Shown here: positions 1 through 10,210 of the stretch, in pieces
Numbering within the stretch: the stretch's first letter is position 1
Layout of the letters: every line of letters begins with the position of its first letter
Source: Halapricum desulfuricans
GTDB taxonomy: Archaea; Halobacteriota; Halobacteria; Halobacteriales; Haloarculaceae
Direction: 5' to 3'
DNA: 64,000 nucleotides
Assembly (NCBI RefSeq): GCF_017094525.1
Contig: NZ_CP064788.1
Span: 1,473,030-1,537,029 of the forward strand
The notes under the pieces: model-generated
Database searches by the model: none
What the model was told of the DNA's origin: nothing
Seen by the model: the letters and a program-made list of their open reading frames with translations, nothing else
Program-made: the position numbers and the translations under genes

Positions 1-747
1 TACGTCGACGGCTTCCGGTGTGACATGGCATGGGCCGTGCCACGGCCGTTCTGGCAGGAGATCCGCGCCCTCACCAAGTCCAAGGACAGCGAGTTCCTGC
101 TGATGGACGAGACGATCCCCTACGTCGCGGACTTCCACAACCTCTGTTTCGACGTTCACTTCGACGCCGGGCTGTACTTCGATCTGCTCCAGATCGGCCA
201 GGGTAACCAGCCCGCCGACCAGATATTCGATTCGATCGAGAACCGGTACAAGATCGGCTTCCCGGATCACGCCGGGTTCCTCACCTACATCGAGAACCAC
301 GACGAGGATCGCTACATCGAGCAGGCCGGTGAAGCGGCCGTCCGGGCGGCTGCAACCGCGTCCTGGACGGTTCCCGGCATCCCCATGATCTACGCCGGCC
401 AGGAAATCGGCGAACGCCAGCGTCGCGGCCACACCCACTGGGAGTACGCCAACGAGGAACTGCGGGAGTTCTACCACCAGTTGACCGAGACCTGGGAGGA
501 TATCGACGCGCTGAAAGTCGACGCCGACTTCGAGCGCGTCGATTACGAGAGTGACGACGACGCCGTCACCGCCTTCGCTCGAGACGGCGAGGACGGTCGC
601 TACGTCGTCGTGCTGAACTTCTCGGGCGAATCAGAGGTCGTCGGACTCGACGAAGAAGTCGAAGCCATCGACCAGATCACCGGCGAGAACGTCGCCGCCG
701 AGAACGGCGTCACCGTCGAGGACGCGGTCGTCCTCCCCGCAGAATAG
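1..747 (+). CDS. GH13 alpha-amylase-family glycosidase, 5' end missing
   Basis: The reading frame is already open at base 1, so only the C-terminal 248 residues are present. The visible part holds three GH13 signatures: DGFRCDMA with the nucleophile Asp at about visible residue 8, LLMDETIP with the likely acid/base Glu at about 37, and ENHDED with the transition-state Asp at about 101. YAGQEIGE follows, then a beta-rich C-terminal domain. It should hydrolyse or rearrange alpha-1,4-glucans in the cytoplasm. It converges on a 4-alpha-glucanotransferase and lies near a TrmB-type regulator, which fits maltodextrin use. Substrate cannot be fixed from this fragment. Confidence 0.88.
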   Translation, partial: YVDGFRCDMAWAVPRPFWQEIRALTKSKDSEFLLMDETIPYVADFHNLCFDVHFDAGLYFDLLQIGQGNQPADQIFDSIENRYKIGFPDHAGFLTYIENHDEDRYIEQAGEAAVRAAATASWTVPGIPMIYAGQEIGERQRRGHTHWEYANEELREFYHQLTETWEDIDALKVDADFERVDYESDDDAVTAFARDGEDGRYVVVLNFSGESEVVGLDEEVEAIDQITGENVAAENGVTVEDAVVLPAE

Positions 748-884
748 CGTTTCCGGTCAGATCCCGCTGCTTTGCTCGTCGACTTCTAGCCCGTCGCGTC
801 CCCGACGACGGCCTCGCGACCCACCCGCCCGACCCAGAACATATCGGCGAGGTTGTGAACCTGCCTCGGGGCCAAGTGGTTCTC

Positions 885-2378
885 CTAGTCGGTCAGCCGT
901 CCGGTCGCCTCGGTGATGTCATACAGTCGCTGGGCGACCTCGTCGGTCAGAGCGTCTTCACTGACCCGCCAGGACCAGTTGCCTTCCTCAGTGCCGGGGA
1001 CGTTGAACCGTGCTTCCGAGCCGTAACCCAGCGGATCCTGCACCTGCGCGAGCGTGATGGCCGAGTCCGACCCCCAGACGGTATCGAGGATGTCCCAGTG
1101 GACGTCCCCGCCCTCGTAGTCGACGGCGTAGTGCAGACAGTCGAGCTGTCGATCGTCGAGGTCCTCGTACCAGCCGACGAGCGTGTCGGTGTCGTGGGTT
1201 GAGGTGTAGGCGACGGAGTTCTCGTCGTAGGTCACCGGGTGATAGCGACTATCGCCGTCACACCAGTCGGCGAACGCTGCGACGTTCATGCCCGGATACC
1301 CCAGATCGTCGCGGATCCGGTCCATCTCCTCGGTGATCTCGCCGAGGTCCTCGACGACGATCGGGAGGTCGCCCAGCTGGTCGCGGACAGCATAGAAGAC
1401 CTCCTCGTGTGGTCCGACGACCCACTCGCCCTCACGGGCGGTGTCGGCGTCGGCCGGGATCTCCCAGTAGCTCTCGAATGCCTTGAAGTGGTCGATCCGG
1501 AAGATGTCGACTCGCTGGAGCAGACGCTCGAAGCGACTGACCCACCAGCCGTAATCGCGCTCGGCCAGCGCGGCCCAGTCGTAGACCGGCGTCCCCCACA
1601 TCTGGCCGTCGTCCGAGAACTCGTCCGGCGGGACGCCGGAGACGTACTCGGGTTCGCGCTGTTCGTCGAGTTTGAATATCTCCGGGTTGGCCCAGACGTC
1701 GGCGCTGTCGAGGTCGACGTAGATCGGCACGTCCCCGACCAGCTTGACGCCGCGTTCGTTGGCGTACTCTTTCAGCGCGGACCACTGCTGGTCGAACAGC
1801 CACTGGAGGAACTGCCGGTACTCGATCGTCTCGGCCAGTTCCTCGCGGTACCGTTCGAGGGCGTCTGGATCGCGCATCTTCGCCTCTTCGGGCCAGTCCA
1901 GCCAGGAGACGCCGTCGAAGTGCGTTCGGAGCGCCCGATACAGCGCGTACTCCTCGAGCCACTCGCCGGCGTCGTCCTTGAACTGCTCGAACGCCGCCCG
2001 CTCGTCGTCGCTGGCCGCCTCCTGAAAGGTCTCGAAGGCCTCCTCGAGACGGGCCTCTTTGAACTCCCGAACCGGTTCGTACTCCACGTTCGCGTCGTCG
2101 AAATCGGGGCGGTCGAGTTCCTCGAGCCAGCCGCGCTCGACCAGATCGTCCAGATCGAGAAACAGCGGATTGCCGGCGAACGCCGAGTAGGACTGATACG
2201 GGGAGTTGTCGTGGATTGGGATCGTCGGTCCCAGCGGACAAAACTGCCACAGCGACTGCCCGGAATCGGCAAGAAAATCGACGAACGTTTCCGCCGGGTC
2301 ACCGAGCGTTCCGATGCCGTCCGGACCTGGTAACGAGGCAATGTGCAAGAACAGTCCGCTCTGTCTATCAAATTCCAT
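885..2378 (-). CDS. malQ: 4-alpha-glucanotransferase (GH77), copy 1
   Basis: This 497-residue protein is full length for the short GH77 family. It transfers alpha-1,4-glucan segments between maltodextrins in the cytoplasm. The three catalytic acids are visible: RIDHF (nucleophile), VVEDLGE (acid/base) and STHDTDT (transition-state Asp). NSPYQSYSAFAGNPLF near the N-terminus is the usual family signature. It is read divergently from the TrmB-type regulator, with a candidate TrmB box in the shared upstream region. A second GH77 gene with the same layout lies at 15774. Confidence 0.95.
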   Translation of the reverse strand: MEFDRQSGLFLHIASLPGPDGIGTLGDPAETFVDFLADSGQSLWQFCPLGPTIPIHDNSPYQSYSAFAGNPLFLDLDDLVERGWLEELDRPDFDDANVEYEPVREFKEARLEEAFETFQEAASDDERAAFEQFKDDAGEWLEEYALYRALRTHFDGVSWLDWPEEAKMRDPDALERYREELAETIEYRQFLQWLFDQQWSALKEYANERGVKLVGDVPIYVDLDSADVWANPEIFKLDEQREPEYVSGVPPDEFSDDGQMWGTPVYDWAALAERDYGWWVSRFERLLQRVDIFRIDHFKAFESYWEIPADADTAREGEWVVGPHEEVFYAVRDQLGDLPIVVEDLGEITEEMDRIRDDLGYPGMNVAAFADWCDGDSRYHPVTYDENSVAYTSTHDTDTLVGWYEDLDDRQLDCLHYAVDYEGGDVHWDILDTVWGSDSAITLAQVQDPLGYGSEARFNVPGTEEGNWSWRVSEDALTDEVAQRLYDITEATGRLTD

Positions 2379-2449
2379 CCGTACCGTTCAGGTTGTTCAT
2401 CCGAAGACTTCAAAGTAGCCGATTCGTCCCGACCGTCTCGTTTTTCAGT

Positions 2450-2466
2450 TACTCCCACCAGAAGTA
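2450..2466. promoter_or_regulatory. Candidate TrmB operator between malQ and trmB
   Basis: TACT, eight bases, then AAGTA, close to the TACT-N7/8-GAGTA motif reported for haloarchaeal TrmB. It lies about 75 bases upstream of malQ and 125 upstream of the regulator gene. Function is inferred from motif and position only. Confidence 0.45.
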
Positions 2467-2591
2467 TGAAGAAAAATTACAAACAATATATGTATCCCGA
2501 GTGCGAGGGTACGAAACAGGATGTGGGCACATAGACCGGCGGCAGGTCGAATCGGAACACCCATAACTTGGAGTCAAGGAGGCAAGAAAGT

Positions 2592-3650
2592 ATGACTTCG
2601 GCCGGGATCGAAGACCAGCTCAAGCAGTTCGGACTTTCCGAAAAAGAGATTCAGACGTACCTCGCGATTCTCGAACAGGGTGAGGCGAAAGCGAGCACGA
2701 TCGCCGACGACACAGGCGTTTCGAAGCGATACGTCTACAGTATCTGCGAGAAACTCGAAGACCGAGGCTTCGTCGATGTCGACGACCACGTCGTTCCGAC
2801 GAAGATTCGGGCGAAGCCACCCGAAACCGTCATCGAGATGCTCTCCGGGCGGCTCGAAGATATCGAACCCGTCCTGAAACAGCGCTTCTCCGAGACCTCT
2901 TCGCGACCACAGCGGTTCGACGTCATCAAATCGCGCGTGACCGTCATTAAACGCCTGCGCGAGTACATCGAGAGCGCCGAGCAGGAGGTGGTACTGGCCG
3001 TCCCCGAAGGGTATCTTCCGGAGGTAGCCGAGGAACTTTCCGCGGCCATCGACCGCGGCGTTCTGGTCCTGTTGTTGGTCAGCGATGTCGACGATCCCGA
3101 GCACGCGCTCGACGGCATCGACGGCCCGGTCGGGAGCGTCGTTCGCGTCTGGGAACTCGGGATGCCGGTCCTGCTGGCGGCCGACGAGCAACTCGGGATC
3201 GCCTCGCCGGCGGAGATGGTCTCGCGAGCCAACAGCGACGACCGGGCGATCGCCATCGTTCAGGGACAGATCGTGCCGATCATCTCCAGTTCGTTCCTCG
3301 CGAACTACTGGCCGTTCGCCCGGCAACACTTCGTGGTCGATCCGGTCGAACTCCCCCAGACCTACCGGAGTTTCCGCCACGCGACACTACAGGCGACGTT
3401 GCACAGTCAGGCCGAAGCGACAGTCTACGCTCGAGCGACCGGCCAGCCAGTCGAAACCGACGACTCGTTTACCACGCTGCAGGGTGCCGTCGTCGAGACC
3501 CGCCAGGGCATGGTCGAACCGCAGACGAATACAATCCCGATTGAGCACACGATCATCATCGAAACCGAAGAGGGCAACGTCTCGATCGGCGGCCCGGATT
3601 CGTTCCTCGAAGATTACGAGGCGCGCAAGGTCACGCTGGAACGGCCGTAG
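2592..3650 (+). CDS. TrmB-family sugar-sensing transcriptional regulator
   Basis: The 352-residue protein starts with a TrmB-type winged helix (about residues 5-80, [19 protein letters not shown]), followed by a phospholipase-D-like sensor region and a C-terminal sugar-binding-like domain. Family members switch gluconeogenic and glycolytic or maltodextrin genes according to sugar level. I chose the ATG at 2592 because homologues begin shortly before the helix-turn-helix; an upstream in-frame ATG at 2568 would add eight residues. It is divergent from malQ with a TACT-N8-AAGTA element between them, so local control of glucan genes is likely. Confidence 0.88.
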   Translation: MTSAGIEDQLKQFGLSEKEIQTYLAILEQGEAKASTIADDTGVSKRYVYSICEKLEDRGFVDVDDHVVPTKIRAKPPETVIEMLSGRLEDIEPVLKQRFSETSSRPQRFDVIKSRVTVIKRLREYIESAEQEVVLAVPEGYLPEVAEELSAAIDRGVLVLLLVSDVDDPEHALDGIDGPVGSVVRVWELGMPVLLAADEQLGIASPAEMVSRANSDDRAIAIVQGQIVPIISSSFLANYWPFARQHFVVDPVELPQTYRSFRHATLQATLHSQAEATVYARATGQPVETDDSFTTLQGAVVETRQGMVEPQTNTIPIEHTIIIETEEGNVSIGGPDSFLEDYEARKVTLERP

Positions 3651-3745
3651 CGGTTCTGCCTCCCCGGTCGCTCGAAGGAGCAGTATCACTTTCACCGCGG
3701 TACCGAGAAGGCTTTATGCCATGCAGGACTGGTTGTTCCCAACGA

Positions 3746-6700
3746 ATGCCATCGATGCAGTCCACACTGGGCGAGTCGGGGATCGCCGAGGAACTGGCCG
3801 AGAGCCAGCGCCAGATCTCCATCGCCGAGTTCTTCGAGAAGAACAAGCACATGCTCGGGTTCGACTCGGGGGCCCGGGCGCTCGTCACGGCAGTCAAGGA
3901 GGGCGTCGACAACAGCCTCGACGCCTGTGAGGAAGCCGATATCTTTCCCGATATCTACGTCGAAATCGAGGACCTCGGCGACTACTACCGGCTCGTCATC
4001 GAGGACAACGGCCCCGGGATCACCCGCGAGCAGGTGCCGAAGGTCTTCGGGAAACTGCTGTACGGTTCGCGGTTCCACAAGCGCGAGCAGTCGTTGACGC
4101 CAGACCAGCGAGTGCTCGTCAGGCGGAACGACACGGTCGAGACAATCCCGATCAGGGTCCTGTGCGACGCCTACCTTCCGGAAGACGGGGAAGCGACACG
4201 ACCGATCCCCGACGACATCGAAGTACCGTCGTTCAATCGTGAAACCCACGAGATGTCCTGGGAGTCGGTCACGAACGCCATTCGACACGAAACCGACGAG
4301 GCCACGTACGAGATAACGACCGAGAAAGGTCGGACTGTGGAAGTGACCGGTAACCACAGCCTGTTTTCGGTGACGAGTGCGGGCGAGACGAAGGAGGTCG
4401 AGGCCAGCGACTTACAGCCAGGTGACACGGTTCTCACACCCCAGACGCTTCCGTCGTTCGAGGAGTCGGTTGAGTCGGTGAACCTGCTGGAGTACATCAC
4501 GCCGGACCAACTCGACGGTCGGCGAGTGTACGTATACGGCTTCGACCGGGAGACACTCGAACGACTAAAAACTGGAGAGAAGGTCCGAAAGAAACCGTCG
4601 CCGGACAGCGATCGAAAGCGGACCTTCTATCGGTACGATGGCGTCGAGGTTCTCAAAGACAGTCTCGAAACGAACTACCTCGAAAAGGGATACCTACCCG
4701 CAGAGACGGTGATCGAACTCGGCTGGGAAGCGAAAGCCGCCGACTGTGAGTTCAAGACCTACCAGGTCGGTGGCGAAGAGACGACGATACCGGTGTCCGT
4801 CCCCATCGACCGGTCGTTCATGCGTCTGCTGGGGTACTACGTCGCAGAAGGACACGTCGACGACCGGCAGGTCGGGTTCACCTTCGGTACCCACGAGGAG
4901 GAACTGATAGCGGAGACCGAGTCGGCCGTCGCTACTGTGGGAGGGACCACGACGACCGTCGATCGCGAGCGCAACTCGACGCGAGTGAAAGCGTTCGGGT
5001 CACCGCTCTCGATGTTTCTCGAAACCGTCTGTGGCGAGAGGGCAGAGAACAAACGGATCCCCGAGTTCGTGTTCAGCACGGACCGCGAACACCAGCAGGA
5101 GTTCATCACGGCACTGTACCAGGGAGACGGCTCCGACTCGCATCCGAGCAACGAACTGTCCCATACGACGACCAGCGAGACGCTCGCACGGCAGCTATCG
5201 GTACTGTGGAACATGCAAGGCGTGCTCGCGAGTACGGAGATTGCGACGGACGACAACGGATACAGTGACGACCCCAGCACGCAATACAGGACGAAAGTCT
5301 ACGGCGAGGACGTGAACCTGACGGACGTATTCAGCGAGCGCCGCCCGCCGGGCGAGCAGCAGTACAAACGCGTTCCCGTCTCGCTGCTCTCGGACCACCG
5401 AGTGGGACACGTCGGCCACGAGACTGTTCCGGATACCATCCCAGGGTTGTTGCTCGGCGTTGGAATCGGCTCGAACCTCGAACACGCCGAGGTCTACCGG
5501 TCGTTGATCGAACGGGCACTGGATGGAGAGTACGTCGAGAAGCCCCGGTACGTGCACAATCTCAAAGAGATGGGGCTGCTCGACGGCGACCACCAGCCGA
5601 CTGAAACGCTCGAAGACCTGTGGGAGACGATTCACGAACTCCAGGGGATCACCGAGACGGACCTGTGTCTGCTCCCGGTGAAAGACGTCGAACAGACTGA
5701 ACCACCCGAATACGTCTACGACATCTCGGTTCCAGGAACGACGGGCTACGACGAAAATTTCGTCGTGGTCAACGAGGGGGCACTCTCGGTGAAAAACAGC
5801 CGCGGTCAGCAGGGGATAGGGATCTCCGCAGCGGTCCTCTACTCCCAGTTGACGAGCGGCAAGCCCGCCAAGATCACCTCCCGAACGAAAGGGTCGAGCG
5901 AGGCACACTACTTCGAACTCATCATCGACACCGACACCAACGAACCGGAGATCAGCGTCGAGGAGACGACCTCGTGGGACCGGCCGCACGGCACGCGGAT
6001 CGAGCTGGAACTGGAGGCGAACATGCGCGCGCGCCAGAGCCTCCACGAGTATATCGAACAGACGGCGGTCGTCAACCCGCATGCTCGCATCGAGTTCGAC
6101 GAGCCGAACCTCAAGGAGCCGCTGAAGTTCGAGCGCGCCGAGGACGCCGAACTCCCCGCCGAAACCGAGGAGATCCGTCCGCATCCCCACGGCGTCGAAC
6201 TCGGGACGCTGTTGAAGATGCTCGAGGCGACCGATTCCTACTCCGTGTCCGGGTTCCTGCAGGAGGAGTTCACGCGGGTCGGTCAGAAGACCGCAGACAG
6301 CGTTCTCGACCGATTTCGCGATCGGCACTTCGGTCGCGAGATGGCCTGGCGGCCGCCGCAGGTCCACGAGGACGCCGACGTCACGACCGCCGTCCGGGCC
6401 GCCGTCTCGAACAAGGGCAAAGAGGCGACGAAGTCTTTCGCGAGTGCGGTGGCCGAGACTATCGACGATCGCGACCGTGTGGCCCACCACGAGGTCCGCG
6501 AGATCGTCGACCGCGAGGCCGACGTCGTCGAGGACGAGTTCGGGACGACCTTCGGTTCGACCGTGCGCGAGAAGGGCACCGAGGCCGCCTGGACCCAGCT
6601 ACTCGGCAATGGTGAGAGCGACGAGGACCGCAGGGAGGCGCTCACATCGGACCTCTACCCCCTCGTGGACGACGCCACGAGCACCCGGAAAGACGACGCA

Positions 6701-7876
6701 GTGTTGCAGGGGCTCTCAGAGCGGCTCGCGGCCAAGTTCGTCACCAGTGATGACGAGCGCCATCGACTGACCCGCGAGGGCCTGGCCGACTACGTGGCCC
6801 GGGCGGCCGATGCGACCGAGGAGTACGACGACGCGACCTTCGGCGACACGGCCAGAGAGAACGTGATCGAGGCGATCTGGGACGTGATGGTCACGGTGCC
6901 GGACGACCTGCCAACCGTCAGCTCGATCGCCGACGACCGCGACGCGGCGTCCGAACTCCTGGAGGCGATGCGAGCGACCGACATCATGTCGCCGCCGACA
7001 GGGTGTCTCGCGCCGATCACCGACGACCTCGTTCTTTCGGGGCTGCAAAAGGAGTTCGACGCGGACTTCTACGCCGCGGCGACTCGCGACGCCGCGGTCC
7101 ACGGCGGCGATCCGTTCGTCGTCGAGGCGGGGATCGCCTACGGCGGCGAACTCGAAGACAGTAGTAGCGTCGACGTGATGCGCTTCGCCAACCGCGTCCC
7201 GCTGGTCTACCAGCGCGGCGCGTGTGCGACCACCGACGTGGTCAAGTCGATCAACTGGCGCAATTACGGGCTTGACCAGCCTGGCGGGAGCGGCATCCCG
7301 AACGGCCCCGCAGTCGTGATGATCCACGTGGCCTCGACGAACGTTCCGTTCACCAGCGAGTCCAAGGACGCAGTCGCGAACGTCCCCGAGATCGAAAGCG
7401 AGATCGAACTCGCCGTCCGGGAGGCGGCCCGTGATCTCAAAAGCTACCTCAAGAAGCGCCGATCGATGCGCAAACGCCGCGAAAAGCAGGACAAGCTGGC
7501 GACGATCCTACCTGAGATGGCAGAGAAGCTCGCCTCGGTCACCGGTCACGAAGAGCCGGACATCGACGAGGCGCTGGCCCGCATCATGAACAACGTGCTG
7601 GTCGAGCGCGCGGTCGAGGACGGCACGGCGACGATCAGCGTCGAGAACAACGCCGATAGAAACGCAGACCTCGAAGTGACCGAGATTCTCGACGCCCAGC
7701 CCCAGGACGCGAACGGCGCGAACGTCGTCGAGATGGACGGCGAGTACTACCTCAAGTGGTCACCGACGGTGCGGAGCGGCGAGACGGAACGACTCGAATA
7801 CAGCATCGACGGCGACGCCGACAGCGAACTCGCAGTCGACGGAATCGACGACGAGAAACTCACGATCCAGTCATGA
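3746..7876 (+). CDS. top6B: DNA topoisomerase VI subunit B with intein
   Basis: This is the ATPase subunit of topoisomerase VI. The precursor has 1376 residues; removing the 569-residue intein leaves 807, normal for haloarchaea. GHKL motifs are clear: EGVDNSLD (N-box), DNGPGI (G1) and [11 protein letters not shown] (G2), plus a transducer domain. The intein sits immediately before G2, so the unspliced protein cannot form the ATP lid. A TATA-like CTTTATGC at 3712-3719 and leaderless initiation favour ATG 3746; ATG 3755 is an alternative. The stop overlaps the top6A start in ATGA, indicating translational coupling. Confidence 0.97.
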   Translation: MPSMQSTLGESGIAEELAESQRQISIAEFFEKNKHMLGFDSGARALVTAVKEGVDNSLDACEEADIFPDIYVEIEDLGDYYRLVIEDNGPGITREQVPKVFGKLLYGSRFHKREQSLTPDQRVLVRRNDTVETIPIRVLCDAYLPEDGEATRPIPDDIEVPSFNRETHEMSWESVTNAIRHETDEATYEITTEKGRTVEVTGNHSLFSVTSAGETKEVEASDLQPGDTVLTPQTLPSFEESVESVNLLEYITPDQLDGRRVYVYGFDRETLERLKTGEKVRKKPSPDSDRKRTFYRYDGVEVLKDSLETNYLEKGYLPAETVIELGWEAKAADCEFKTYQVGGEETTIPVSVPIDRSFMRLLGYYVAEGHVDDRQVGFTFGTHEEELIAETESAVATVGGTTTTVDRERNSTRVKAFGSPLSMFLETVCGERAENKRIPEFVFSTDREHQQEFITALYQGDGSDSHPSNELSHTTTSETLARQLSVLWNMQGVLASTEIATDDNGYSDDPSTQYRTKVYGEDVNLTDVFSERRPPGEQQYKRVPVSLLSDHRVGHVGHETVPDTIPGLLLGVGIGSNLEHAEVYRSLIERALDGEYVEKPRYVHNLKEMGLLDGDHQPTETLEDLWETIHELQGITETDLCLLPVKDVEQTEPPEYVYDISVPGTTGYDENFVVVNEGALSVKNSRGQQGIGISAAVLYSQLTSGKPAKITSRTKGSSEAHYFELIIDTDTNEPEISVEETTSWDRPHGTRIELELEANMRARQSLHEYIEQTAVVNPHARIEFDEPNLKEPLKFERAEDAELPAETEEIRPHPHGVELGTLLKMLEATDSYSVSGFLQEEFTRVGQKTADSVLDRFRDRHFGREMAWRPPQVHEDADVTTAVRAAVSNKGKEATKSFASAVAETIDDRDRVAHHEVREIVDREADVVEDEFGTTFGSTVREKGTEAAWTQLLGNGESDEDRREALTSDLYPLVDDATSTRKDDAVLQGLSERLAAKFVTSDDERHRLTREGLADYVARAADATEEYDDATFGDTARENVIEAIWDVMVTVPDDLPTVSSIADDRDAASELLEAMRATDIMSPPTGCLAPITDDLVLSGLQKEFDADFYAAATRDAAVHGGDPFVVEAGIAYGGELEDSSSVDVMRFANRVPLVYQRGACATTDVVKSINWRNYGLDQPGGSGIPNGPAVVMIHVASTNVPFTSESKDAVANVPEIESEIELAVREAARDLKSYLKKRRSMRKRREKQDKLATILPEMAEKLASVTGHEEPDIDEALARIMNNVLVERAVEDGTATISVENNADRNADLEVTEILDAQPQDANGANVVEMDGEYYLKWSPTVRSGETERLEYSIDGDADSELAVDGIDDEKLTIQS
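4091..5797 (+). other. Intein with LAGLIDADG endonuclease domain in Top6B
   Basis: The insertion splits KREQ from SRGQQGIG. It begins with Ser ([10 protein letters not shown]), has a block-B-like GNHSLF, two LAGLIDADG-type motifs ([10 protein letters not shown] and [10 protein letters not shown]), a block-F-like VYDISVPGT, and ends SVKN before the +1 Ser. Length is 569 residues. The penultimate residue is Lys rather than the usual His, a variation that splicing may tolerate. Both endonuclease motifs keep acidic residues, so homing activity is possible. Boundaries follow from extein conservation and canonical splice residues. Confidence 0.95.
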
Positions 7877-8979
7877 GCACGGACGACGATATCAACTACG
7901 GCGAGGGCGACGCGCGCCAGCGACTTCTCGATCTGGCCGAACAGTTCTACGAGCAGTTCGAGGACGGTGACGTCCCCCGATTGCAGGTCCCGACACGGAC
8001 CAAGACCAACATCGAGTACGACGAGGACAGCGACGTCTGGGTGTACGGCGACCGGACCTCGACACGGAGCGCCAAGACCGTCTCGGGGGCGCAGAAACTC
8101 CTGAAGGCTGTCTACACGATCGACTTTCTCGCCCAGCAACTCGGTGAGGACCGCTCCTCGACTCTGCGTGAACTATATTATCTCAGCGAGTCCTGGGACC
8201 TCGACGAGGCGCAGTTCAACAGTCAGGACGAATCGAACCAACTGATCGAGGACCTGGAGATCGTCTCCGGGGTCACGCGCGAGGACTTCCACATGCGTCC
8301 CGAGGAGTCGGGCGCGACGCTGATGGGACCGCTCTTGATCCGCGAGCAGACCCGCCGCGGCGAGCGCGAGATCCACTGTCAGGAAGACGTCGGCGAGGGC
8401 GGGTATCAGATCCCGAACAACCCCGATCAGATCGAGTTCCTCGAAAACGACGCCGAGTTCGTGCTCGCAGTCGAGACCGGCGGGATGCGCGATCGGCTGG
8501 TCGAAAACGGCTTCGACGAGGAACACGACGCCCTGATCGTCCACCTGAAGGGCCAGCCCGCCCGCGCGACGCGGCGGATCACCAAGCGCCTGCACGACGA
8601 GCTCGATCTGCCGGTAACGGTGTTCACCGACGGCGACCCCTGGTCGTATCGCATCTACGGCTCGGTCGCCTACGGCTCGATCAAGTCCGCTCACCTCTCG
8701 GAGTATCTGGCGACGCCACAGGCGCAGTTCGTGGGCGTCCAGCCCGAAGACATCGTCGAGTACGATCTGCCGACGGATCCGCTGAGCGACTCGGACATCA
8801 ACGCGCTGGAGTCGGAACTCGAAGACCCCCGGTTCCAGACCGACTACTGGGAAGAACAGATCGAACTGCAACTGGACATCGAGAAGAAGTCCGAACAGCA
8901 GGCACTGGCCTCTCACGGGCTGGACTTCGTTACCGAGACCTATCTGCCCGAACGTCTCGAGGCAATGGACGTGCTCTAG
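7873..8979 (+). CDS. top6A: DNA topoisomerase VI subunit A
   Basis: This 368-residue DNA-cleaving subunit is related to Spo11. The winged-helix 5Y-CAP region carries the catalytic tyrosine in LRELYYLSE (about residue 100). The Toprim domain shows AVETGGM (Glu) and DGDPWSY (DxD) for metal binding. With Top6B it forms the A2B2 enzyme that relaxes and decatenates DNA. It overlaps top6B by four bases, so the two subunits are almost certainly co-translated. Length and motifs are complete. Confidence 0.98.
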   Translation: MSTDDDINYGEGDARQRLLDLAEQFYEQFEDGDVPRLQVPTRTKTNIEYDEDSDVWVYGDRTSTRSAKTVSGAQKLLKAVYTIDFLAQQLGEDRSSTLRELYYLSESWDLDEAQFNSQDESNQLIEDLEIVSGVTREDFHMRPEESGATLMGPLLIREQTRRGEREIHCQEDVGEGGYQIPNNPDQIEFLENDAEFVLAVETGGMRDRLVENGFDEEHDALIVHLKGQPARATRRITKRLHDELDLPVTVFTDGDPWSYRIYGSVAYGSIKSAHLSEYLATPQAQFVGVQPEDIVEYDLPTDPLSDSDINALESELEDPRFQTDYWEEQIELQLDIEKKSEQQALASHGLDFVTETYLPERLEAMDVL

Positions 8980-9022
8980 AGAGGATCGAGACGTCGTCTC
9001 GTCGCTGAATTCTGCCGCGCGA

Positions 9023-9030
9023 TTTATATA
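9023..9030 (+). promoter_or_regulatory. TATA box of the antitoxin-like gene
   Basis: TTTATATA about 43 bases before ATG 9066 matches the haloarchaeal TATA box and predicts a transcript start near 9052, giving a very short leader. Confidence 0.6.
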
Positions 9031-9065
9031 CCCCTGATAGTAACGATCGTTCTTGATGGTCGTGG

Positions 9066-9347
9066 ATGACTAACAGTCACATGGGAACAATGGTCACTAT
9101 CGAAGTCAGTGAGGCTGTATACGAGGCGCTCGAGGCAGAGACCGATCCGGGGGAATCGATCGACGATCTACTGACGCGCGTACTCGACGTCGGATCGGTG
9201 GAGGAGCCGGCAGAGGTAGACGATTCCGGGGTCGAGTCGGGAGACATCCACGGCGGCACGAACATGTGGACCGTCTACGACCAGCTCGGGCGCGAGCGAA
9301 AGGAAGGCGAGTCGCTTTCGGACACGTTCCGTCGACTTCAGGGTTAA
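9066..9347 (+). CDS. Orphan VapB-like/ribbon-helix-helix antitoxin-type protein
   Basis: This small acidic protein has at most 93 residues. The conserved part appears to start at MVTIEVSEAVYEALEAE (ATG 9090), with upstream ATGs at 9066 and 9081 also possible. The beta-strand plus helix start and the DDLLTRVLD segment resemble haloarchaeal VapB-family antitoxins, and the C-terminal GESLSDTFRRL resembles a toxin-contact tail. No toxin gene is adjacent. Instead an 860-bp structured non-coding stretch follows. Family assignment is by resemblance only. Confidence 0.6.
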   Translation: MTNSHMGTMVTIEVSEAVYEALEAETDPGESIDDLLTRVLDVGSVEEPAEVDDSGVESGDIHGGTNMWTVYDQLGRERKEGESLSDTFRRLQG

Positions 9348-9360
9348 GGCACTGTGATCG

Positions 9361-9702
9361 CTCTCCTGTTTTCGAGAACAGTAAGTCGCCGCGAAGCCGC
9401 CGCCTAGCGAGGCGGATAGGCTTGCAGCAGCGGCACGGGCCGGCGGTCAGGGGTAGCGGCCCGACGGAAACCGGCAGGATCAGCGCACACCTGATCCGCC
9501 GGCGCAAGCGTCGAACACTGGTAGCTTAAGCGCACGTGGTCAGTCGCCGGACGATACTTTCAGTCTGCCGTTTGAGTGGACTTAGTATTATTCTTTGATT
9601 CTCTCACTATCTTGTCGACGTAGGCTGGTGAAACACCACGACCTTGTGTTTCCATAGCAAATAGTTCCAGGAAACAGGAATATATAATGCTTTTGTGCAG
9701 AC
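9361..9702. ncRNA. Structured repeat unit, copy 1 (candidate ncRNA or MITE)
   Basis: Copy 1 of a unit repeated at 9810-10158. It begins CTCTCCTG and ends GCAGACGT. Three helices are visible: AAGCC 9394-9398 with GGCTT 9419-9423 enclosing CCGCC/GGCGG; CGGGCCG 9436-9442 with CGGCCCG 9457-9463; and a 12-bp stem with one bulged base, 9471-9483 with 9491-9502, around loop CGCACAC. A GC-rich core is followed by an AT-rich tail. Open frames through it give very basic peptides unlike haloarchaeal proteins, so I call it non-coding. Strand is uncertain; a minus-strand promoter lies at the right end. Confidence 0.6.
9680..9687 (-). promoter_or_regulatory. Minus-strand BRE/TATA at the right end of copy 1
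   Basis: Read on the minus strand, CAAAAGCATTATATA fits the archaeal BRE plus TATA pattern and would start transcription near 9658, running leftward into the structured core. The equivalent position in copy 2 keeps the pattern. Confidence 0.4.
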
Positions 9703-9809
9703 GTGGTTTCAGTGTCCGGCATTCATAATACGATATTATGACTGATTTCCCACGAGAACCACAGCGATCACTGGGAAGTATTTCGGACCGGCTCGCCGCT
9801 GGATGATAA

Positions 9810-10158
9810 CTCTCCTGGTTTCGAGAACGGTAGTTCGCCGCGAAGCCGCCGCCCGGCGGGGCGGATGGGCTTGCGGCAGCGGCACGGGCCGGCGGTCAGG
9901 GGCACCGGCCCGACGGAAACCGGCGGGATCAGCGCACACCTGATCCGCCGGCGCAAGCATCGAACACTGGTAGCACGCTCAAGGGCACGTGGTCAGTCGT
10001 CGGGCGATACGTTCAGTCTGCCGTTTGGGTGTATTTTGACTTATTCTTTGATTCTCTCGCTATCTTGTCGACGTAGGGTGGTGAAATACCACGTCTTTTC
10101 GTTTTCGTCGGCAATTAGTCGCAGGAACGAGTACCATATAAGGTTTACGTGCAGATGT
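9810..10158. ncRNA. Structured repeat unit, copy 2 (candidate ncRNA or MITE)
   Basis: This copy is collinear with 9361-9702 over its whole length. Differences tend to preserve pairing: the second helix becomes CGGGCCGG/CCGGCCCG (8 bp instead of 7), and the bulge in the long stem changes from A to G while the stem and its CGCACAC loop stay the same. The stretch 9703-9809 between copies shows nothing I recognise. The tail of each copy ends with a TATA-like element. Whether it is an RNA gene pair or a non-autonomous mobile element cannot be decided here. Confidence 0.6.
10135..10141 (-). promoter_or_regulatory. Minus-strand BRE/TATA at the right end of copy 2
   Basis: On the minus strand CGTAAACCTTATATG resembles BRE plus TATA and matches the promoter-like end of copy 1 in position. 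It would drive transcription leftward through the structured unit from about 10115. Confidence 0.4.
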
Positions 10159-10210
10159 CGCTAGGGCGTTGGGTATTCCTTATATTATATCAAGCCATTT
10201 GTCACCGCGA

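Noticed and set aside
1239-2333. 364-codon open frame antisense to malQ copy 1
   Set aside because: A mirror of GC-rich codons; malQ has all catalytic residues on the other strand.
3746-7876. Top6B as a gene fusion
   Set aside because: The extra 569 residues have intein splice junctions and LAGLIDADG motifs, and removal restores an unbroken GHKL domain.
9106-9960. Parallel frames in the two structured units that give similar peptides (GPTETG, RRRIRCAL)
   Set aside because: The similarity comes from DNA duplication. Products are basic, copies differ in start and stop, and changes follow base pairing rather than codon positions.
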